Assembly (NCBI GenBank): GCA_008360955.1
Contig: LUCM01007949.1
Coordinates: 167,937 to 231,936 of the forward strand
DNA from: Fasciolopsis buskii
Taxonomy: Eukaryota > Platyhelminthes > Trematoda > Plagiorchiida > Fasciolidae
DNA: 64,000 nucleotides
Reading direction: 5' to 3'
This document shows positions 50,056 through 60,504 of this stretch, piece after piece. Numbering within the stretch: position 1 is the stretch's first letter; every line of letters starts with the position of its first letter. The translations under genes were made by a program, and so were the position numbers. The notes below the pieces were generated by a model. That model ran no database searches. It was not told the origin of the DNA and saw nothing but the letters and a program-made list of their open reading frames with translations.

Positions 50056-50480
50056 CTAGAACATAAGAAGCTGTTGGCAGAACTCATCTTTGGCTGTATT
50101 CGGACTGCAATCTGTCGGGGTATAAGCGTAAGTGACGACTAGACCGCGTTTACGCTCTTGGAACCACAGTACGCATAGTTCGCTATTAACGGTAATCCAG
50201 TCTGACATGGCCACCTCGTCTCGGTAGCTTAGAATACCTCCGACATCGACCCGACCGGCAGCAGCACCATTCAAGTCCCATGATAATCGTAGATAGAACT
50301 TTGGATTTGGGTCACATGGGGACGTTAGACTGACCTTGGAGCGTACGTCTGGTATTGTTATCTCTGAGAGGCAGCAGATTTTATTCGACGGCGATCCTAA
50401 TGTGAGAGCCAGGTCAGTTTGTTGTCCGGTTTGCATAAGCGTGCGCACATTAAAGCTATTCAGCTTGAATCGCACGCAAA
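50056..50480 (-). pseudogene. RTE-like endonuclease N-terminal part
   Basis: A 139-codon open frame with LNSFNVRTLMQTGQQTDLAL (the conserved S-F-N-V-R-T-L start of the endonuclease), KICCLSEITI (catalytic Glu position) and LVVTYAYTPTDCSPNTAKDE (the Y-A-P-T block). It ends before the G-D-x-N motif. It belongs to a different, less related copy than its neighbours and lies on the opposite strand. Confidence 0.85.
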
Positions 50481-50902
50481 GCTAGAGAAGAGTGGGTTCA
50501 GTGATGCGATTTTTGGCGGCCATAGAGGAAGCGGTTCTGTCAGAAATCTGGTCCCAACCGGCGCCAAGGTTGGGGCATTTCTGTGGTGGGGTTTCGTGGC
50601 TGCCAGACAAAACGGCTGGGGAGGGAGATAAAGGTGTGTTAAGTTCCGAGTGCAATGGTGAGTAAGCACGTTTCTTATAACAATGGAAGGGCGTGGACTA
50701 TCATGGAACAAGAGCAAGTTTTTTTGATTATAATTGGTGGTTCAGTTTGAAGGCTCACCACTGCTGGGCTGCCCAGATCAAAATAACCAGTTTTCTGAAG
50801 GGTTCACAAACTGGAACCGTTAGCTTTCCGCAGCTTAACACGCACGGCAACAGGACAAAGCGCTGGGTCCGCAACCCACTGAGAGCTGATGACTGATTGA
50901 CC

Positions 50903-52223
50903 GTCACAACGAGACTACACCTTGACGTGGTGTGACGGCTTACGTGCCTCCATGATCCAACGAGCTACACAGGATGGCTTATCTCAAGCCGAAGATTCAA
51001 TCATGCCTGGAAGGTCAATGGGTAGAGGCCTGACGAAGTAGTCTCCTGGTCCTCCAAGTTGGGGGTTGATCTGAGTTAGCAGCTCAGTCGTAAAAACGAG
51101 TGGAAGAATAATTGATCCAAGTAGATGAGCGCCCACTCAGCTGTACCCCGCTGCCTTGCGGTGAGGTTCTTGTCAGAGCCAAAGGCTTTGATTGAGAACC
51201 CTAATCGTTCTTCTGCTTAGCGGCTGTCCTCCCTAGCAGTACCCGTCCATTATTCCCCATGAGTTACGCGCCTACAAATAATTCCATACTGCATCGGTCG
51301 TCGCACAGGATAATGAGGACCGCACTGCCCATTGCATCGAGCGCAGTTGGGGTGGGTAGTGATAAGCATACTACTGCTCAGAGTTCCCTCTGTTTTATTC
51401 AACCTGTCTCTTCTATCTCCAACCCAGTCTGTTTGCCCCTTCTGCCTACCCATAGTGTCCCCATTGATAACACGCCCGATACTCGCAACGGTTTATTGTC
51501 ACGTAGTGTAGTAGGTGTTTTTCAGTCTGTTAGCCCACATTTTCTCAAGCCTCGTCAGCCTCTGCATCTGGGTTCGTTCAATGTGCGCACTTTAATGCAG
51601 GTTGGCCAACAGGCGTGTTTGGCTCTGACAGTGGATTCACTTTCAATTGATGTCTATTGCGTGAGTGAAAAACGAATTCAGGATTCGAGTAGAGTAGAGT
51701 AGAGTAGAGTGATTCACCTGACAGCGCCGTGTCTCGTTAAGATATTTCCTTCATACTTCAGGAGACGAAGCGGCTCAAGCTGTGGGTCAACGCGGTGTAG
51801 GAATAGCTTTAAGTGAGATGATTGAAGCAGCTCTTCTAGACTGGATCTCGGTTAACAGTCGTTTGTGCGCCGTGAGCCTGCAGGGATCAACCGGCGTCCG
51901 AAAGGATAGTAGTGTTAAGCGCAGTTTATTTGCCGTCTCGGTACACGCGGCACTGACATGGAGAATGACGAGTTTTGCGATGACCTCGTCACCCTTGTTC
52001 GGGAGAGCAAACGCTCTGACATTGTAGTGGTGGGGGTGATTTTACTGCACAAGTTGGAAAGCTGAGTGCATCAGAATCCTGTTTAGGTGGGCGATACGCT
52101 TTGCCTGTTTGGTAGGGAGGTAAAGGGAGGTACGCCACTTCGGAGTGGGCAATAACTTACTTCTGTCTCTTTCGAAATTCCGACAGTTCGCGTCGCACGG
52201 TGACATGGCGCTCTAACTCGACT
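50903..52223 (+). mobile_element. RTE-like LINE 5' part, ending at an N
   Basis: Begins with GTCACAACGAGACTACACC, identical to the start at 53,503. A leader of about 350 bp follows, then the frame 51,259-51,702 entering the endonuclease (NVRTLMQVGQQACLALTVDS, then VYCVSEKRIQDSS), which stops in the GAGTA repeat. The frame 51,782-52,027 carries later endonuclease sequence out of register. The sequence is cut at 52,223 by an N, beyond which TA repeats begin, so its real 3' side is unknown. Confidence 0.85.
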
Positions 52224-52224
52224 N

Positions 52225-52225
<1 letters not shown>

Positions 52226-52267
<42 letters not shown>

Positions 52268-52285
52268 GTATATATTTATATATAA
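52226..52285. repeat. TA dinucleotide repeat next to an N
   Basis: Pure TA for about 40 bp, then imperfect to about 52,285. It begins one base after the single N at 52,224, a typical contig break at a simple repeat. The frames through it are meaningless. Confidence 0.95.
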
Positions 52286-52497
52286 TCTTGCGGTGAATTT
52301 CAGTTGGCCGTTGATAACCTGGTTGGTTAACGTATCGGCGGAAGCGATTGAATATCAGTCGTTCATTCCTGGTTTGCGTTTTGATTCGGGTACGGTGAAT
52401 ATGCACTTCCTAATATAATGAACAGGGAAAAAAGCGCCGTAAAAAGGTTTACTTCTGGTAAATTGTGGGTGGATACAATGTGATCAGTAGTTTCATG

Positions 52498-52553
52498 ATA
52501 TACATATATATATATATTCATGTATTTATATATACATATGTATATATATATTC
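52498..52553. repeat. Imperfect TA/CATA repeat upstream of GMPPA
   Basis: TA-rich low-complexity tract ending about 33 bp before the chosen GMPPA start codon. It contains an in-frame upstream ATG at 52,538 that would extend the protein by 16 residues. Confidence 0.9.
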
Positions 52554-52585
52554 GACTTTTTTCCCTGCATGATTATAGATTTGCG

Positions 52586-52673
52586 ATGCCCACGTCGACT
52601 CTTGGTGACGGTCATCTGGCGGACGAAACAAAGAAAATAAAAGCAATCATTCTTATCGGCGGCCCATGTAAAG
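52586..52673 (+). CDS. GMPPA: GMPPA exon 1
   Basis: Starts [17 protein letters not shown] and reaches [11 protein letters not shown], the first beta strand and the start of the nucleotide-binding loop. The donor is GTAATA, phase 1. The stretch before the lysines is longer than in mammals. An alternative ATG at 52,538 lies in simple repeat and is less likely. Confidence 0.9.
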
Positions 52674-55600
52674 GTAATATTTGAGTCTTAATAAACCCCT
52701 TTTTCAAGGAACGCGCTTTCGCCCACTAAGTCTAGAACTTCCAAAGCCTCTTTTTCCCATTGGAGGTTTTCCTGTGATTTATCATCATATTGAAGCATTC
52801 TCAAAGGTGGTAAATCCTCTTCTGTTGACACGATTGGTCTGATTCGTTCCAATGTAGCTTCCTGGTTTATGTGAAATCATATTACTTGGATTTTATCAGC
52901 CGCATGAATCTCTTACCCAGCTGATTACGAACGTGCAACGAGAGTTTAAAGTTACTGTCAGGTGAGACCTGTTATTTCTTCTGTTTTCTCTCCATTTAAT
53001 TGGACTTACATTTGGGCGCGAAGTTCTTCTGTTGCTATAATGCCGAAAGTTCTTTCAGTTTATTGTTTTCCCTGGAAATATTACTACTTTTAAACAAAAT
53101 CATAATTTGCGGCCAGTTAATTGATTGGTTTAGTGTTCGATTGAACACCCATCTTGTTTCTGAATTCATATTCATTATAATTGTGAGTTGGGGTTTTCGC
53201 TTCATCTTTCCATTTATCAGTTGACCTGATCCCATTACCAATATCTCTTGAGGTGAGTGTTGATGAGTTAGATCATTACCTTCTTTGTATTTGATCGTCC
53301 GGTGAAACTAAGGAAATTCATGGATAAATGTGGCTTCTTGTGTGAACTAAAAGTCCCCGACAACCTTCGCTACCACTGTTGACCCGAATAACCTCCGTAG
53401 ATTTGACTCTAATGCAGTATTTCTCTCTTCCCGCCTTGTATAAGTGCACTCCCTCGTTGCTCTTGAATAATCGTTATTTCTATGGGAATGTAGTACCCTT
53501 CTGTCACAACGAGACTACACCTTGACGTGGTGTGACGGTTTACGTGCCTCTATGACCCAACGAGCAATACGGGATGGCTTATCTCAAGCCGAAGATTCAA
53601 TCATGCCTGATGAAGTAGTCTCCTAATCTTCCCACTCGGTGGTTGATCTGAATTGGAAAATCGAGTGGAAGAGTAGCTAATCCAAGTAGATGGACTTCCA
53701 CTCAGCTATGCCCCGCTGCCTTGCGGTGAGGTTCTTGTCAGAGCCAAAGGCTTTGGTTGAGAACCCTAATCGTTCTTCTGCTTAGCGGCTGTCCTCCCTA
53801 CCAGTAGCCGTTCATTAGTCTCCATGAGTTACACGCCTACAAATATTTCCATACTACACCGGTCGTCGCACAGGATAATGAGGACCGCACTGCCCATTGC
53901 ATCGAGCGCAGTTGGGGTTGGTAGTGATAAGCATACTACTGCTCAGAGTTCCCTCTGTTTTATTCAACCTGTCTCTTCTATCTCCAACCCAGTCTGTTTG
54001 CCCCTTCTGCCTACCCATAGTGTCCCCATTGATAACACGCCCGATACTCGCAACGGTTTATTGTCANTCCTTCATACTTCAGGAGACGAAGCGGCTCAAG
54101 CTGTGGGTCAACGCGGTGTAGGAATAGCTTTAAGTGAGATGATTGAAGCAGCTCTTCTAGACTGGATCTCGGTTAACAGTCGTTTGTGCGCCGTGAGCCT
54201 GCAGGGATCAACCGGCGTCCGAAAGGATAGTAGTGTTAAGCGCAGTTTATTTGCCGTCTCGGTACACGCGGCACTGACATGGAGAATGACGAGTTTTGCG
54301 ATGACCTCGTCACCCTTGTTCGGGAGAGCAAACGCTCTGACATTGTAGTGGTGGGGGTGATTTTACTGCACAAGTTGGAAAGCTGAGTGCATCAGAATCC
54401 TGTTTAGGTGGGCGATACGCTTTGCCTGTTTGGTAGGGAGGTAAAGGGAGGTACGCCACTTCGGAGTGGGCAATAACTTACTTCTGTCTCTTTCGAAATT
54501 CCGACAGTTCGCGTCGCACGGTGACATGGCGCTCTAACTCGACTGGTAGTCTGAGTCAGATTGACCATATCGCAGTTAGCTACCGTTGGCGCAGTTCTGT
54601 CCAGAACTGTAGATCATACTGGGCCACGTACGTCGAATCGGACCATGCGTTAGTTTTAATGCGATTTTTGCTGCAGCTGAATGGCCATCGACGCAGGCCA
54701 CAAATCCGATTGGCTGTCGAACGTTTGCCTGATTCGGCTGTTCGGAACAGCTGTGAAGAGAAACTATCCGAGGAACTGAGAACTCCGACGAGCCGCAGTT
54801 AAGATGAGCAGTCTGACCATATCAAGTAGGCGATGCACTTGGCCGCAGATTTCGCCTGTGTTTCTAGATCTAGCGTTCTTCAAAGACACTGGACCTCGCA
54901 AATATTGCTGGGTCTACTGGAGCAAAAACACCATCTCCCTCACTGCTAGGAGATGAATAAGATACGTCGACAGTTGCAGCGTCAAGTGACCATAAGCTTT
55001 AACAGTGATCTTGTGAACTGGTGGGTTAAGGTAGCCGAAGAGTTGGAAGAAGCGGCCGCTTCAGGTAACAGTCAAAGACTGTTTAAGCTTATACGCGACA
55101 GCGATGGGCGACGAACTTCGGTTAGTGAAGTCATGTGCGATAAGAATGGAGAGATCATTCATGGTAGACAACACAGGCTAGACCGTTGAGTTGAGCACTT
55201 CAGAGACCATTTTGGCTGGCCGCACGCTAACGTGTTTAGTCCGACGTCTGCAGCTGCGTATTCTTGTGATATGTCTCTTGACTGCTCAACGGAATTGGAA
55301 GTGTAGTCGAATGTTCGCCTTCTGAAGAGGGAAAAGCAGCCAGTCCCGATGAACTCCCCTCAGATCCTTTCAGACTGCATGGAGAACATCTGATGAAATC
55401 ACTTACCTTCTTGCTTCGTGATATTTGGAACAGGGAGCGTATTCCATTAACTTGGAGTGACTCACTGATTGTACCCATCTTTCAGAAGGGATTAGTTTGA
55501 TTGCGATAGTTACTAAGGTGTTGGCTTCGATAATGCTGCCTCATTTGACACCGATTCTCGAGGGTGAGATCCGCGAACAACAGGCCGAATTTCGGACAGG

Positions 55601-58600
55601 TCGAGGCTGCATCGGTCAGATATTCGCCCTGCCACTCGAAACGCGCCACACACACACCGCCGCTCTATGATCTTAGGCGTCCTCAACTTGAAGGGCGCGT
55701 TCGACTAAGTGGATCGGATAGGACTATTCAGTGCTCTCCACCGGGAGGGTACGCCAGTAAAGTTCGTTGCGAGCATTGCACCCGGATATCTATGGTCGCA
55801 TGAAGGCATATAGTGAACTGTCAAGTTCATTCGAAATGACTAGGGGCATTCGACGTGGGCGTTCCATCTTTTCATTCCTGTCCAACTTCATCATGGGCGA
55901 GATGATGGGAGATGCTTTAAGAGATCTTCAGAATGTAGGAGTTGAACTGGGAAATGGAGGGAAGCTATGTGACCTAGATTACGCAGATGACGTTTTGTGC
56001 CTGTTCGAATCTGCGGACCATACACAACGTGCATTAGGTAGACTCTCGAAGTCGGTTGGTCGCTTTGGCATGTGCTTCGCACCCTCAAAGTGTAAAGTGA
56101 TGTTGCAGGACTGGTTGACGGTTGTCCCGAACGTGATAGTGGATGGCGAGGAACTAACGATTGCGGACCGTTTCATTTACCTTGCCTGGTGCGTCGAACG
56201 ATTTTAGCTTGGTAGTAGAGGTAAACACACGTATATCACAGACTTGAGCGGCTTACGCTGGACTGAAGTACTTGTGACATCGGCCTGATATTTGACTGAA
56301 GTTGAAAGGTCTTGTGTGGTGTGCTGCAATGCCCTCAGTGTTGTTGTGCGGTTGCAAGATATGGGTGATTTCGGAGTTGTACGTTACCTGCATTTTTCCG
56401 ATCAATTATGTCTACGTTGTATCGCTAGATTTTTGTAGAATGACAGTGTCATTAATGTTTTGATTAGGAATCTAGTATTAGGTGCAAATTCAGAGAACAC
56501 TTTATCTCAGCATATGAAACTTACTAGATTTTGTTGATTGGGCCACATTTTGCATATGGCGAACACTCGTCTACTGTATTGCGCCTTATTTTCCCTTCCG
56601 CTCCCGGAGTGAAAGGGGCCACAAGGAGATAAACAGATGATGTGTCAGCTTAAGATGAGAAAATATGCAGCGAATTTAGGCAAACTAGGTGTCTCACGTC
56701 TCCATAGTTGGAGTCCGAAAGATCCGTCAAGCGACTGGGTGGAGGCACTGAAGTACATGACAATAAACCGTAAATAGCGGCTATCGCGCTGTCATTTTCT
56801 TCGAACCATAATGATTGAGAATTGCGTCTGTTCAGCTAGGTTTTATTCGTTGTTTTGGCCACCGTAGTTTTCTTTTCTTTTTCCTTCGTTGTAAGTTCAC
56901 TTCCTATTCCCTTGCGTGTGGACTCTTTCTTTACCATCCTTTAGCTGTTTCATAGTGGACGTTTTTGGTGCTGCATATTCTGGTGTTTACCATTGAGCGG
57001 TGATAGTAATTGCGATAATCGACTGTCGTCAATTTGCTGTTTTGTGCCATTATGACGTAGTCTTGGAGAATTTGTTTCTCGGTGTCTACCTGTCCTCTGT
57101 TCTGTTTCCTTGGATATTTTTCTTCTTTGGGCGTTATTCTAGGTAATTTGTGTAAAATAACTATCCAGCTTGCCGTATGTTTTGTCCGCTAGTAGCGACG
57201 TTATCCGGTTGTTCTTTCCATTTGCATTCTTCCGATAAGCTCATGCATTTGTATATCATTCCACTGTCATTTGGCGGTGTTTCTCTCATGCTGTTTGCCA
57301 GATTTCCAAATGTAACGGATTGGTAAACGCGATTTTTTTAAACAAAAGTCTTACTTCATAATTTAACAGTGTAACGTAATACAATTTATCTAATAATGAC
57401 TAACACTGTAGTTTGCTGGTCGAATCAATCCACTGCCAAACTCTCACTTCCTATCCGTTTACTACTTCAATATCGGATTTTTCTGTCGTAGATACCTTCA
57501 GGAGTTTACGTCTTTGGGGACGGCCGGTGGTATCTACCAGTTTCGTGATCAACTCCTTTCCGGTTCGCCGGATCTGCTGTTCGTTATGAACGGGGATATT
57601 TGTTGTGATTTGCCGCTGGATGAGATGTTGGAATTTCATAGTCGTCTCGGTTCTGGTGATCGCTTCTTATTAATGGGTACAGAGGTAAATGTGTACTTGT
57701 TTTTCAATCGATTATTTGTTCCCAGGCAGTTTCATCTTTCCGGTCAATATTTGGTTATCCGTGATGAGCAACATACAAGTAATGTGTGCGTGTGTGTGTT
57801 GTTCTATCCAACTTATTCGTACAAAACCGACGATCTTCCTGTCGAAATTGTTAGTTTTCGGTGCATGTCGTTTGACTGATTTCCCCTGATTTCATAGAGC
57901 ATTGCGAAATAGCAAATATATATATATATATATATATATATAAAGAGTGGGGATATACTAGGTCGCAAGTCACTACTCGTTATACGAAAGGAATTAGCAC
58001 TGCATATTCTGTTGTATTGTATGAGCTTCGAAATACATAAATATAGCATTTTAGCTAAAAACAATGATTAAAAAGGAAGTTGGTTACCGTCATCGCCTTG
58101 TAGGTCAAAGAAAAGCTGGTCATTTGAATGATTTGAACATTTAAGATTGGTTGCTCAGGAAGTCGGTAGAATCGCGGTGCCGGCCTTCCTGGGTGCGCGT
58201 TGAATAAGGAACGGTGGAGTTTCTACAGATATTGATTTTGCAAGACACGAAAAAATAACTGGATCATATGGAGCGGCGCATTGAGAGATCAGCGTGCACA
58301 GGATATGTGGGATCTGAAAGTATTTTGTGAGCGTAGGAAACACATGGATAGGTGCTGAGCAGAGTTTAATGGACACGTCGTTTATTGGTATGAAAGGCAC
58401 AAGGTTAATAGTTGAAAGTCCTCGGCAGAGAATTTTGAGGTCTTTGTTAAGTGAATCTGTGAAAGGAATACCAGGAGAATATAGAATTGAAAAAAAGCAC
58501 GTTGGTATACAAAACAGCAGGCAGCACTTTGTTGCACTTTGTGGTGTCGAAGCCTTCTGATTTGGAATGACAACTGTGGAGGATTCTTTACACAGATGAT

Positions 58601-59515
58601 AATTTTGAGAAGTCCAATTCAGATTTCTACAAATAATAGCCCCTAGATATTTCACAGAATCAACTCTAGAGGATGGTTTTAAGTCCATACAGGACGGTTC
58701 AAATGGGAGATTGACCGGGCGAAAATGAACGGGCACTGGAAACAGATATCTCAAGCTCTAAACCGGTTTGTACAAAAAAATCGTTAGCAAAATATGTTTT
58801 TGCAGACATTTCTGAAGTCTTCGTTGCTGGAATCGACTTGAGAAAGAGGGAACATCGACAACGTACTTATACAGGTGACTGGAGGAACTGGAATTAGATT
58901 CCGGTAGTCTTTACTGTACCCTACTCTCGGCGGTTCTTTTTCTTATGTACTTTTCTTTATTTTCGCCACGCCATGCCTGATTGAGCTCATGTTGTTCTTC
59001 CTGGTCGTCTTCCTCAGGCCACTCGGCAACAATCTATGAAGTTTGGATGCATTGTCGAAAATCCAGAAACACACGAGGTGAGTGTTCGGCATTTGTTCAA
59101 TTTAGTTGATTTGATGCACTGGAAGCGACAAAACCAACACTGCCTATGCGTTGAGCGAATTTCTTGGGTCATTTTATTCCCACAGGGTACACCTACAGTC
59201 TGCAGTCGAGTATCGTTCACACTGGTTTTTCTGATTTCTTCGTGTGACCTTTTTCTGAATGCGTCCCTTTGAACAAGACTTGTGCATGAGAGGTTCTGTT
59301 TTGTGGCGTGTTGACCTGTCATTTCTCTTCTGCAGACGGTTTGTGTATGGGTTCCAGTTAGACAAACAAGTTTGTTCTCACATACAGGTTCTTCATTACG
59401 TGGAAAAACCGGCCACATTTGTCAGCACAACCATCAATTGTGGAATCTATCTGTTCACTCCGGGAATTTTCAAGTTTATTCGGATAGCGTTTCTAGAGCA
59501 CCAGAATCAACGAAC
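52586..59515 (+). CDS. GMPPA: Mannose-1-phosphate guanylyltransferase alpha subunit, N-terminal half, six exons
   Basis: GMPPA is the catalytically weak or regulatory partner of GMPPB, which makes GDP-mannose for glycosylation in the cytosol; the alpha subunit senses GDP-mannose. Exons: 52,586-52,673; 52,709-52,806; 52,858-52,961; 57,492-57,684; 59,018-59,077; 59,388-59,515. All introns are GT-AG and phases agree (1, 0, 2, 0, 0). Spliced, they give about 223 codons: the nucleotidyltransferase signature ([19 protein letters not shown] across exons 1-2), [68 protein letters not shown] and [12 protein letters not shown]. The animal protein is about 420 residues, so the C-terminal left-handed beta-helix half is missing and presumably lies past 64,000. 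Introns are 35, 51, 4,530, 1,333 and 310 bp. The start ATG is chosen by fit to the family N-terminus. Confidence 0.96.
52709..52806 (+). CDS. GMPPA: GMPPA exon 2
   Basis: Encodes [19 protein letters not shown] and the HHIEAF block, completing the nucleotidyltransferase signature with its conserved Arg and Lys. It follows a 35-bp intron and ends at an AAG/GTGGTA donor, phase 0. Confidence 0.95.
52858..52961 (+). CDS. GMPPA: GMPPA exon 3
   Basis: Encodes [19 protein letters not shown] through VQREFKVTV, the conserved second alpha/beta unit. The upstream intron is 51 bp (acceptor CCAATGTAG). The donor GTGAGA is in phase 2 and opens the 4.5-kb intron. Confidence 0.95.
53420..53502 (+). mobile_element. 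RTE-like LINE 3' tail fragment
   Basis: Resembles the 3' tail at about 48,500-48,560 (TGCACTCCCTCGTTGCTCTTG against TCCACTCCCTGTTCCTCTTG, then a similar TATTTCTATGGGAATG-type string). It abuts the 5' start of the next RTE-like copy at 53,503, giving a tail-to-head junction. Confidence 0.5.
53503..56920 (+). mobile_element. RTE-like LINE in GMPPA intron 3, nearly full length, inactive
   Basis: Leader from 53,503. 5' coding part from 53,824, broken at the N at 54,067. Endonuclease end at 54,521-54,802 with [12 protein letters not shown] and ESDHALVLM (catalytic S-D-H). Linker at 54,953-55,189 ([20 protein letters not shown]). Frame-broken RT fingers at 55,230-55,760, where the F-L-D-L-K-G-A-F-D motif reads LNLKGAFD followed by a stop. 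RT palm at 55,767-56,207 with [18 protein letters not shown]. Degraded C-terminal block ([13 protein letters not shown]) to about 56,820, and a tail to about 56,920. Loss of the first catalytic Asp plus frameshifts make it inactive. It lies in the same orientation as the host gene. Confidence 0.88.
55767..56207 (+). pseudogene. RTE-like RT palm/thumb, 146-codon frame
   Basis: Runs from [20 protein letters not shown] (the block before the R-Q-G-C motif, here RRGRS) through [15 protein letters not shown] and the intact YADD box to [17 protein letters not shown] and [17 protein letters not shown]. It is the only RTE-like piece in the window with an intact YADD box in a long open frame. The R-Q-G-C-P-L-S-P motif is damaged. 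Confidence 0.85.
57492..57684 (+). CDS. GMPPA: GMPPA exon 4
   Basis: Encodes [40 protein letters not shown] and DRFLLMGTE, covering the G-T-A-G-G loop and the N-x-D metal/substrate region (NGD; NAD in mammals). The acceptor is TTCTGTCGTAG and the donor GTAAAT. Confidence 0.96.
57916..57942. repeat. TA dinucleotide repeat in GMPPA intron 4
   Basis: About 13 uninterrupted AT units, a simple microsatellite. Confidence 0.95.
58155..58754 (-). pseudogene. Non-LTR retrotransposon C-terminal domain in GMPPA intron 4
   Basis: A 199-codon uninterrupted frame. [20 protein letters not shown] is the K-Y-L-G-V-x-x-x-x-x-L-x-W block that follows RT in Jockey/RTE-type LINEs. [18 protein letters not shown] and a C-terminal [17 protein letters not shown] (an arginine-rich block followed by the L-P-x-L motif) are also consistent with that region. 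RT itself is absent, so this is a 5'-truncated LINE insertion, antisense to the host gene. The open frame suggests a recent insertion. Confidence 0.75.
59018..59077 (+). CDS. GMPPA: GMPPA exon 5
   Basis: Sixty nucleotides encoding [20 protein letters not shown], matching the Y-G-C-I-V-E-N-P-Q-T-H-E block of animal GMPPA. The acceptor is CTTCCTCAG and the donor GTGAGT, phase 0 on both sides. Confidence 0.97.
59388..59515 (+). CDS. GMPPA: GMPPA exon 6 (last exon seen)
   Basis: Encodes [19 protein letters not shown] and [20 protein letters not shown], the end of the nucleotidyltransferase domain. The acceptor is CACATACAG. The donor GTGAGT at 59,516, phase 2, shows that the gene continues. No next exon was recognised in the remaining 4.5 kb. 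Confidence 0.96.
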
Positions 59516-60085
59516 GTGAGTTTCGAATTACCCCCGCCTCCTGGTTAATTTTTCACATCACCTGATTATCTGCGGGCAGTGATATACTGGTAGATAACCT
59601 AAAGGTTACAATTCCATTTTTCCCGCTTTTTCGTGTTTTATACCCACCTAGTTGGTCGTATTTTTTCGCTGAAATCCAGAATTGTCTCTCATCTTTAGTA
59701 CAGTGCCTGCGGATAACCTGCGTACTATGGGTGTTGTCTCGAATTTCGCCTGAATGAACATTTTTCACTGGTGATTACTTGAACTGCCTTCTTGTCCACT
59801 TCACGGTACGGTTCCCTTATTGAATCATTCATCATCTGGCGAATTTTTCAATTGGTTCGTCAATTTGATGCTATTAACACGATTGAATAGAAGCTACTTC
59901 GTGTATTCCACATACTTGCAAAATCGACATCATCTTCGTGTAACGTTAAACAGCGGAACAGGTTTCACTTTTCACCTTTTCCACCATGTTATGCATTGCC
60001 AAAGAAGAGATAAGCGCCCAAAGTGAATACAAAGCGATTCCCATGAGGTTCCGATGGGAGAGTTTAGCGATCTATACGGTCACAT

Positions 60086-60310
60086 TTAGCAAGTCAACTG
60101 AACGCGCCGTGACAAAGCATACATGGAATCTTCAACAGCCAAGTATCTAGTCAGCACCACAAATACCTCAGTCCAGCGTACCCCGTTTACGTCTTGGATA
60201 TGCTCGTGCTCACCTCTACTACTGGGAAAGTAAATGAAGCGGTTGACAGTTGTTAATTTCTCCCTGTTGAACATCAAGCTGGGAACCACTGACACCCAAT
60301 CTTGTAATGG
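60086..60310 (-). mobile_element. RTE-like LINE fragment, post-RT block
   Basis: The - strand frame from 60,409 reads LQDWVSVVPSLMFNREKLTT and NRFIYF around 60,300-60,230, equivalent to [20 protein letters not shown] at 56,107-56,160, then DVNGVRWTEVF. The fragment ends where the opposite-strand piece begins. Confidence 0.65.
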
Positions 60311-60490
60311 TAAACTTAGATACACTGGGTGTCTCCCGTCTTCGTGGTTGAGGTCCGAAAGGTCCTCCAACCAGTTGGGTAGAGAGGCACAAAGATGCTT
60401 CAACGACACGTGAACAACGGCGCCCGCGTTGTCACTTTCTGTCGAATCAGAATGATTGAAAAATGTGCATTTGTACAGTTAAACGCGAAC
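60311..60490 (+). mobile_element. RTE-like LINE 3' end fragment
   Basis: The + strand reads LRGWGPKDPPTSW-like sequence and CHFLSNQND with small frame changes, then the GTGCATTTGTACAGTTA tail, matching the C-terminus and 3' tail at 48,320-48,455. It is opposite in strand to both of its neighbours. Confidence 0.65.
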
Positions 60491-60504
60491 AGACAGAATA
60501 CGGC

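Noticed and set aside
52083..52418. 107-codon and 72-codon frames across the TA repeat
   Set aside because: They are translations of TA dinucleotides across an N between two contigs.
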